64,000 nt of DNA, taken from the NCBI GenBank assembly GCA_001792895.1, contig MARA01000028.1, positions 372,001 to 436,000 on the forward strand, in the 5' to 3' direction. A program made the translations under genes and the position numbers. The notes under the pieces are model-generated. The model saw only the letters and a program-made list of their open reading frames with translations. It did no database searches and was not told the DNA's origin. The DNA comes from Lentinus brumalis (taxonomy: Eukaryota > Basidiomycota > Agaricomycetes > Polyporales > Polyporaceae). Below, piece by piece: positions 56,603-64,000 of the stretch; positions within the stretch are counted from its first letter, which is position 1, and every line of letters starts with the position of its first letter.

Positions 56603-57240
56603 CTACTCAGAGTCGTCAGCGCCGTCCGGGACGACAGCAGGCGTCTTGACGACTTTCATCCTCAGCTTCTTCGACCGAGTGGCGGGGTCGCGCCTCCGCC
56701 CTCTCACGACGTCGTAGTCCGACCGTCTCCTGCGAGCCGGCCTGTCAAACAAGCCTGCAGCGTCGAATGCGGCCATCTCTGTCGCGGTCGCGTGCCGGAA
56801 GCCAGTGGTGCGGCGTTTCCACCGGATCCAGAGGAGCTCGAGCAGAGCGAGGCTGCCGGAGGCGTTGCCGGGGTCGCAGAACGGGACGAGTTCGACCGGC
56901 CAGCGGTCGACGAGGATACCGTACTTGTGGACGATGTGCAGCCAGTACGTCTTGTAGTGCATCTGGGCTGCCGGGTTCCCAGTGATCTCACCTGAAGAAG
57001 GGATGTCGATGGGTGAGCCGCGGCGACATCTGGACGCACACTCACAAAGACGTTTTGTGATGATCCTGCGCAGCCTTGCACGAATCCATGCGACTCGCTG
57101 GTCATAGTTCATAGTATCGTGGTCTGCGAGGGTATGTGCGCAGTCAGCCGCACTGTCCTACGTCTGTGCGTCCTGCTCACCTCGTGCTGCGTCCGTCAGG
57201 AGTATGGCGACAATGCAGGGAGCTCTGCAGAGCTCCCGCC
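56603..57240 (-). CDS. C-terminal exons of an Agaricomycete unknown family, copy 2
   Basis: Minus strand, same as the copy 1 remnant. Here three exon pieces join in phase: one ending APCIVAILLTDAAR (to about 57,182), then VHDTMNYDQRVAWIRARL (near 57,112), then CEITGNPAAQMHYKTYWLHI to the stop at 56,603. The C-terminus is Lys/Arg-rich (RSKKLRMKVVKT) and acidic at the end (DGADDSE). The 5' part of the gene is not recognised, so this may be a partial gene. Function unknown. Confidence 0.4.
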
Positions 57241-59900
57241 ATAAATCGCTCGCTTCCACCGCTTGAGTGCTGCATTCCGATGTCAAGCCTTCCCGAGTTA
57301 CGACCTCCCCCTCCGAGTCTGTTGGCACGGCGCTCCTCGGACCTCAGGAAGCTTGTCTTCACAGTATGGAGCAGTTGAGCCATGGCGAGGATCTCGACGG
57401 CTGCACTTTGACATGCACAACATGGACATTCGCAACAGCGCTCGCTGTTCGATGCAGAAAGACGGTCAGAATTACGAACCGACATCTACATCGTGGGCTG
57501 CAGACCTACAAGCTTCAAGACTGATGGACGCACGGCCCGGGATAGTCTCGCTTGTGCCTCATGGCCTGATCTTGGGCCGCACTCACTGACGGCGCCGCTG
57601 GAGTACGGTGTGTTCACTGTCCGCGCGACCTGATGTACAAGAGCAGCTGGATACCACAATGCCTCCGCTGAGCCTCCAGGCTGCACCTCGAGAACCGCTA
57701 CACTCGGACGACTTGTCCTCTCGACCATAGCAAGCTCAAAACACCGTGCTCCGCCGCAACAAAACCAGTCCAGAGCCCTGGCGGAAATCACACGGACACA
57801 CAAGAACTTGGACTTCACAACATATCATTGCGAGCAGAGACTGCGAATACGATACAACATACCTACGCGGCTCGCACGCACGTCACGACGCAAGCGGTAG
57901 CTACGCAGTCCATAGTCGAGACTCCGCTGGCATGTGCGCACCCCAGGGCTGGCCAACGTGCAACGATCCTTCGCCGACGTCAGCCGTGGCAATCGACGCC
58001 GTCCGGACGACGCTCTCTCGCCGTGGCGGATGTGGGCAAGCCGGACCTGCGCACCATGCACACGCGCAAGACGGTCGAGCGTGTGCAGGGCTCTCCGCTC
58101 CCTGCCGCCTGCGTGCATCTCCCAAGTCCCGCCGCGAACACGTCCGGGTCGACAAGCTATTCCCGCTTCACGCTCGCGGCGGAGGTGAGCGTGCGCACCG
58201 CCGACGTCGCTGCGACGCGGCTGGATCCGTCCCTGCCGACGTCACGATCCTGTTCCTGCTCTCCCGACTGAGACCTACCCCATCGCGGTCGTTCGCCGTG
58301 CCGCCCATGGGTGCAACGATACTGCAGACCCTGCTCAGCAGCACACCTCCCTGTCTCCAGTCGCCGGGCTGGGGTCGAGCAACTGCATGTGCGAGTGCCG
58401 CGAAAGACTGCCGTCTGTCGACCTTGTTGCGTATCTCCGTCAAGCAGATGGTCTGCTCGCCGAGCTCGGAGCCTCCACGACGCGGTGTCGGACCCATGAA
58501 CGCAGGAGCATGACGCGGGCGACCGTGGTCGACGGCCGGGCTGCCCACGAGCTGCGAAGTTCGCCGTCCCGAGTTGCAGAACGCGACGCGCTGCTCGTAG
58601 CGCTGGGAGAGCGTGTCGAGACGGCGGCGAACGCGGAGGCGAGCAGCTGCACTGCGCAGACGAGAGCTCCTCGAGCCGAGCGGCGACTTGCGGGGACGCG
58701 CCGCGCGTGCTCTGTTTGTGCGAAGGTAGCCGTCGATAAAGACTGGTTGGAGCGCTGTGTGCACGGTCAGCACCCTCTTCCCACCAACGCCCCCGTTCGC
58801 TCACCTGTTCCCTTGCCGCTGCCGTGCTGTCGCTGTCAGCCCTCGTCGCCGTCCGCCACTGAGCACTCACCTCGCCCACTCACCTTGTTCCGCAGCTTCG
58901 TCGTCTTCGTCGTCGTCGACTGCGTTCATCGTGCGCCGCATGGCTGCCTCCTACTGGTGCGTCGTCCGTGTCTGTGTGCAGTTCTGTGCTGATACCGAAC
59001 GCGTGCACCGTCCGCGACCTACCCTGTTTAGTTGAGCAACAAGGTGAGTTCTGTACGAGTCTCGTATGCTGGCCCAGACTGACGTACCTGGGCAGGTTTG
59101 CAGGGTTGTTCGCGGTGCATTCAGATGCCGGTACGTTCTTCCCGGCGCGTTAAGCTTCGATGAGGTGCTGACGTCCGAATTCGATAGACAGGCCGTCGGC
59201 CTCTGCGGCACGCGCAGTGAGGACGGGCCGTTTGGGGCTTGAGGTGCGCAACGACTCGCGAGCGCTGCATGCGAGGAGAGCCGCACAGACGTGTGTCCTG
59301 GTGTGTCGAGAGTGCGAGGGACGGAGGGGAGGTACGTGGGTGCGGGGTGGGTAGAAGACGCACGCGGGGGCCATAGTTTGCGGACGGCTGTGGGAGTAAC
59401 AGTCGATTAGTACTAGCGTCCGGGGAGGAAGAGGTCGGGACGCGCACCGTTGTCTCGCGTATGCCGACGCTGGATGTGTCCTGAGCTGGAGCTGCGACAG
59501 AACATTTGGTGAGCGGTATGTACGCTCACCACGCTTGCGTCAATCGGGGCAGGGAGTTGCCCTATGCGTTCAGAGATGATATGTGAAGGTTAGATGTCGC
59601 ATATACTTAGTGGAAAAGTACTTGCCGCTGTCGAGCCGCATACAGCGGCCGGACTGGAGGGAGAGGGAGCATGCACAGGCACAAGAGCGGAAGCGAGAGC
59701 AGAGCGGCGAACGCTGGAAGAGAGACGAGAGGCGTCGAGATGTGTCCTTGGATGCGCGTTGGCGGGGGATGCGCACGACGCGGGCGCCTGCGACGGGCCA
59801 ATGGGAGCTCTTGAGAGATCGAGCTTCGGACGTCGAAGCGGGGCGGATGCGTGTCCCGTCGCCTGCCAGATCATGCAAAGCCGTCAAGGATCGAGGATCA
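57241..59900. other. Copy 2 right part, with one open coiled-coil-like frame
   Basis: A plus-strand ORF at 58,387-58,992 (201 codons) has a heptad-like Leu/Ala pattern (RQADGLLAELGAS; RVAERDALLVALGERVETAA) and a Cys pair (CSVCAKVAVDKDW). It is broken in copy 1. It may be an exon of an unrecognised gene. The rest shows only GC-driven ORFs. Confidence 0.3.
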
Positions 59901-60134
59901 GAGGTCGACATCCAGTTGCTGGCACTGTGCACTAAGCCAGAGTCATGGTGAGTGCGCGGGCTGGTCGGACCCCAAACACTGGGAGACCCCGGAAAGCTAC
60001 ATGTGTATGTGAAGACGCTTAGCCACTTCTCCTCCTACTACTTAGCTCCTACTCCCCCTTCCAGTCCGCCGTCGTCCTCGTCGTGTTGTTCATTCGCACG
60101 CATACTTGTCATAATCGCTCTACAGGAGCTTCAT

Positions 60135-60467
60135 TACAGCAGTTTCGGAAAGTAATGAGACTCGTGAGCTTTTTTTCGACACGGCAAAGATACCTGCCAA
60201 TCCTCCGAACGCATCTTCCGGGCTGTAGACGCTCAATGTGACACCTGTCAACCTTTGAAGCCCTAACCTTATGGCAACTTTCGCAGTCAGATTTACTCCC
60301 CGAAACAGCGGAGGTTGAACGCTTGAAGCATGGACTACAATGAAGCTATTGACCTGGCCGGAGGTGGGCGTCTGTTACGGGAAGATGGCCCTCGGAAGAT
60401 GCGTTCGGAAGATTGACAGGTGTCGAAAGAAAAATCCGACGTCTCATTACTTTCCGAAACTGCTGTA
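60135..60467. mobile_element. 329-bp MITE with 25-bp TIRs and TA target duplication
   Basis: The element runs 60137-60465. Its ends are perfect 25-bp inverted repeats starting CAGCAGTTTCGG (60137-60161 and 60441-60465), followed by imperfect inverted similarity for about 55 bp more (TTCGACAC, TCCGAACGCATCTTCCG). It is bordered on both sides by TA (60135-60136, 60466-60467). The same site in copy 2 (about 51,117-51,122) is empty. No ORF for a transposase lies inside. TA duplication points to the Tc1/mariner-type group. Confidence 0.93.
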
Positions 60468-60976
60468 ATGCTCGTACGGAAAATTTACAGGTGTGTTTTA
60501 CATACGTTTGGCACCACAACCTTGCCTCGTCGAGGCTGGTCGGGTAGCTGCAACGAGTGTCCTGGTCGTGTACTGTGCTGCTGCATGGGCCAGGGTATAT
60601 TACGGCTTCCGCTGGAGCTCTGCTATGTCGTTAGCTACTTACCCTTGCTCCATATCTCCAGCGGTTCATCTCACGGTCATTCCGGCCTCGTGTACTAGTA
60701 CAATAGTAGGCTTTACCACGACCACGGCGGTCATCAGATTGCTCCGGACTCACGCTTGTACCCCAGTTCTAGCTTCGGAGACCGGGTTAATATCCACGCC
60801 TCGTTGTTCGCGCATGTCCAGACCGCACGAGCATGGCTCCGGCGAAGGGTAGGTCTTCAAATACGTGAGCTATCGTTCCGTTGGTCGACGATCCGTTCCA
60901 CCATCCGCGATACACTCCCGTTCCCCTCCCTTCCTCCTTTTCCTCCTTCCTCTTCTCCTGCTCGCAACTCCTCACC

Positions 60977-61803
60977 ATGGTTGCTGGCGATTCTCAGGTA
61001 CCTTCCACTCCGGCTGAGGGCTCCGCGCAGGAGCGCAACGCCTTGCCTCAGTACGGATTCGGCGCCGACGTCGCCTTCGACCAGCTTGTCGAGAGCAATC
61101 CCTTCCTCTTCCGGATTCACACTCCCAAGGAGCCCTCCCCTTTCTACGACAAGACCGAGCCGTACTTCGTCGGGCAGGCGTTCGCGGACAATGTCTCAGG
61201 TTCGGCCTTCCGAGCATCGAGCGTCTCCCCTTATCGTGCCCCATCGACGTACACGTACCAGGACGTCTCGCAACATATGGACTGGACGACCAGAGCGACC
61301 TCTCCGTTCGTGTCTACCTCTTTCAGCTTCGCATGGGCCATTTGGGAGGCGACGAGGCGGTACCATCATGGGTTGAAGCACTCGGTGGAAATCGCTATCA
61401 TCGATGCGAAAGCTTTGTCTGGACGGGCTGTTACCGCTGTCGAGCTGCTGCGACAAGGCGCACCCAAGGAGTAAGGAGCTTCCTACCTTACTCCATCTGA
61501 CGCTCATGCTCACATTGGGCGAACAGCCGCCACGCCGACCACTGGAAGTGGTATCGGTACGCTCTCGAGGCGCAGGATGTCCTCATCTGGGGCTATGTCC
61601 CAGGCTCTGCTGTCCTAGCGTCAATTCCTCTTGCGCAGATCCTCTCGAAGCTCCCCTCATACTTCCTGAACCCCGACCCGTCGAACCGCAAGGACACCCC
61701 GATAAGCCGCGAAGAAGTACAGCTATCGCGTGTCTCGTTCGCACGGCCAGGGCAGACGTCCGTCGATACAAGGGCGAGAAAAGGGTGTCTGTGGTGTATA
61801 TAG
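60977..61803 (+). CDS. 256-aa protein, ART-fold-like (R-S-E pattern), copy 3
   Basis: Exons 60977-61470 and 61527-61803, same structure as copies 1 and 2. The protein has Ser90 as in copy 2 and NRKDTP in place of NLTDTP, with TRARKGC as in copy 1. Key pattern residues (Arg46, Ser113-Thr114-Ser115, Asp182) are unchanged. The MITE lies about 510 bp upstream of the ATG, outside the CT-rich leader. Confidence 0.7.
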
Positions 61804-64000
61804 CACGGTAGGACTCGCGCACAACATGGTGTGCGCGGCGTGGCGGCGTGCGTGCGGGCTGCCCGTCTGCTCGCCCCTCGCCGCAGTGCAGCACTCGCAG
61901 CGGGGTCGAGACGGTGGGGGAGGAGAGCTCGAGGAGGACGAGGATCTGCGGCCTCCCGATACCCGCTGGATCTCGCGCAGTCGAGATTCGCGTGCCGGAC
62001 GAGGGACGCTACTCGGGCGACGGCCCCGACTTGCCGCACGTCGTCGAGCTCGGGCCCCAGGTACGTGCCTGCGTTCCTGGTGTGGCTGTTCCTTGCCCGG
62101 GAATCTGCAATCGCGCGACTCAATCTCGCCGTTCACGTTGGACGATACGTACCCGTTGGACTCGCTCGCACTGAGCCGCTACTCGGACGCGCTTGAGTTT
62201 GCCGAGGCTCGACGCAATCTCACCGACTCGATGCTCTGGCTTCAAGCAGCCGCGATCTCGAGATACAACTTGCCTCGACGCCGTGCTGACAAGGACTCGG
62301 CAGCCGACGCTCCGCCATTCGCCCGCAGACATGCCAGAAGAGTCCAACACGAACTCCGCGTCTCCAGCAGCGCAGCGCATCGAGATGTCGCCTGTCGCAG
62401 GCCGCTCCGGGCAGCTGTGCAGCGCTGATCGGCTCCAGCGACACACTACTCGGACACCGTCACGCACAAGATTCGTCCGGGCGACGCTCGACTGCCTACG
62501 CTACTCGGACACTCAAACCTCGGCTTCAAGCGTCCGCCGGCAGCCTCGACGTGCCCCTGGAACACCGCGCCGCAAAAATCGCACATACGCGGAGCACACG
62601 GATGAGCAGGTGCGCAATCTGTCCTCAGTTGTGGCTGCTTTGCTGTGCCTGACGTCTCCCAAGTCTTCACGGCGGTCTAGGATCCCTCGCGACACTCCGT
62701 CTGTTGGACGATACGCGACTTCTGGAAGAGACACTCGGCGACCCGTGCTTTTGCGCACACTGCCCGCAGGCCCAGCGTGTCGGAGCTGGAGGCTAGTCTG
62801 CCGAGCTGACTTTCAGCTGTGCAAGACACGGCTGCAGGCACCCGGATCTCGAGATGATGGCGAAGTAAGTGGTTGCTTAGTTGCTTCGGCAGCCGCATTG
62901 ACACATTCTACAGGACTCTTCAGACGCTGCTCCCCCGGTCCGCGTAGTCGCGGCGTCGCAGGCATACCTGAAGGGGCCGTTACAACGCCCCGACGTCGGG
63001 GCGCATCAAGTTCTCGCCTGGCCAGGCGCTGTTCGCTGGTGCGAACAATCACGCGTTGCTCGGAAGGAGCTCGAAATGCTCAGCTGCCCGCTTGTCCGAG
63101 CATCCGACCTCGCAGCCACATCTGGGAGATCATCAGAAGAGTCCAGTCCCCGCTGTTGCCCAGCGTTATGGGGATCAGTGCCGCTCAAGTGATGTCTCGC
63201 AAGTGCGCGTTGCGGTACAATATCCATCAGGCCGTCGACACTTTCACGTCGCGCAGTTCCATTTTCGGCGTTTCTCGCATCGCCGGTAAGCACCGTGGTA
63301 ATCTCACAACTGCGCAAGCCCTCACGAAGTGCAGCCACAGCAGGAAGTGTCGCCAATCTGGGCACCCCGGTGCGTCTCACTTATCCCGTCACTGGGAGCT
63401 CTCAGGTTTCCGGGATGCCCGTTAGAGGTGACATTTGGTACGTCTATCCGATCTTCATGCCCTGCGTCAGGCTGACGAATCAGGCTGGGATGCAGGACAC
63501 TCTCGGCCCGTGCTCGCTTCTCTCGCTATCGACGCGAAGCCACGGTCGTACACGACCGCCAACATCGGGCTCGCGTAGCTCTCTCGGACACCCTTTCGCT
63601 ATGACTTGTCCGCCGATGCTGCGTGCATCGTTCGCCTCTCCGCCGGCCATCTGGTGCCCGCCCTCACCGACCCTCTGTACCTGGCAAGAACAGCCGTGCC
63701 GACTCCGCAGAGCAGGATGTGCATTCCTGTGTCGATGCCAGTGCTGCGTGCATCGTTCGCCTCTCCGCCGACCATCTGGTGCCCGTCCTCACCGACCCTC
63801 TGTATCACCTGGCAAGAACAGCGATGTCGACTCCGCAGAGCAGGATGTGCGATTCCTGTGTCGAGTACCAGCATACCATCGAGAAGCCGCGTTGCCTCGA
63901 CTTGATGGATGATTTTCTGCGCGGGGAAGCGAAGGTGAGCATTCTGATCGGAATTCCACTGTCCGGCCGCCCTCGTAATGACGGTTCCTTGCATGCTGAC
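61804..64000 (+). other. Copy 3 interior, truncated
   Basis: Aligns with the interior of copies 1 and 2. A long plus-strand ORF (62,193-63,425, 410 codons) is created here by indels and passes through sequence that is in different frames in the other copies, so I do not call it a gene. The 125-bp tandem duplication is at about 63,617-63,866. Confidence 0.4.

Larger units (their letters stand above)
50871..59900 (+). repeat. Segmental duplication copy 2
   Basis: Direct repeat of copy 1 with the same order of elements. The offset to copy 1 is 9,126 bp at the gene, but about 8,995 bp at the minus-strand remnant, reflecting net loss of about 130 bp in between, including one unit of the 125-bp tandem duplication. 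Confidence 0.88.
59901..64000 (+). repeat. Segmental duplication copy 3 (truncated by window end)
   Basis: Same order as copies 1 and 2 up to the window end, at a point corresponding to about 45.5 kb in copy 1. It carries the MITE at 60,137-60,465, lacks a 21-bp segment near 62,131, and has the 125-bp duplication. Confidence 0.88.

Noticed and set aside
62193..63425. 410-codon plus ORF in duplication copy 3
   Set aside because: It crosses sequence that is frame-shifted and interrupted in copies 1 and 2 and ignores strong splice-like sites.

Overview
The window looks like a piece of an Agaricomycete (Basidiomycota) genome. The evidence is gene style: many GT-AG introns of about 45-65 nt, very short exons, GC-rich intergenic DNA, and gene families typical of mushroom-forming fungi. 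These include a cysteine-cluster protein of the kind linked to KDZ transposons, a TET/JBP-like 2-oxoglutarate dioxygenase, and several lineage-expanded families of unknown function. No prokaryotic operons, CRISPR arrays, rRNA or telomere repeats were seen. All functional calls are by eye; exon models were built by requiring GT-AG sites and matching phases.

Layout. 1-5.3 kb: no convincing gene; two tandem-repeat arrays (143-bp and 124-bp units). 5.3-15.1 kb: three plus-strand genes: a Cys-rich/RGG-box protein, a 1,576-aa hyper-acidic repeat protein, and a 309-aa protein of an expanded family with an F-box-like start. A 105-bp array follows. 16.3-20 kb: an alpha/beta hydrolase, then two divergently transcribed, distantly related paralogs (minus and plus) that keep the same intron positions. 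21.2-21.8 kb: a short Zn2Cys6 protein. 22.7-25.9 kb: a ten-exon TET/JBP-like dioxygenase gene with a minisatellite in one intron. 28.4-31.1 kb (minus): an intact 805-aa CxC5/CxC6 KDZ-associated protein. 31.5-32.2 kb: a third array (114-bp units) with the same palindromic core as the first two. 32.7-37.2 kb: the conserved housekeeping core, RTF1 (Paf1 complex, minus) and SOF1/DCAF13 (rRNA processing, plus), sharing a 277-bp divergent promoter. 39.2-39.9 kb (minus): a small protein with a mitochondrial-type N-terminus.

41.7-64 kb: about 2.4 copies of a 9.1-9.3 kb direct segmental duplication. Each copy starts with a nearly identical, intact two-exon gene for a 256-aa protein whose sequence pattern loosely resembles R-S-E ADP-ribosyltransferase-fold domains. 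The rest of each copy holds decayed or unrecognised multi-exon sequence that has collected indels. The third copy carries a 329-bp TA-flanked MITE that is absent from copy 2.

How the parts relate: the housekeeping pair sits between a transposon-associated segment (22-32 kb) and an actively duplicating segment (42-64 kb). This looks like an accessory, repeat-rich region wrapped around a conserved core. The possible link between a TET/JBP-like enzyme, the KDZ-associated gene and the palindromic satellites is an inference, not shown by the sequence.
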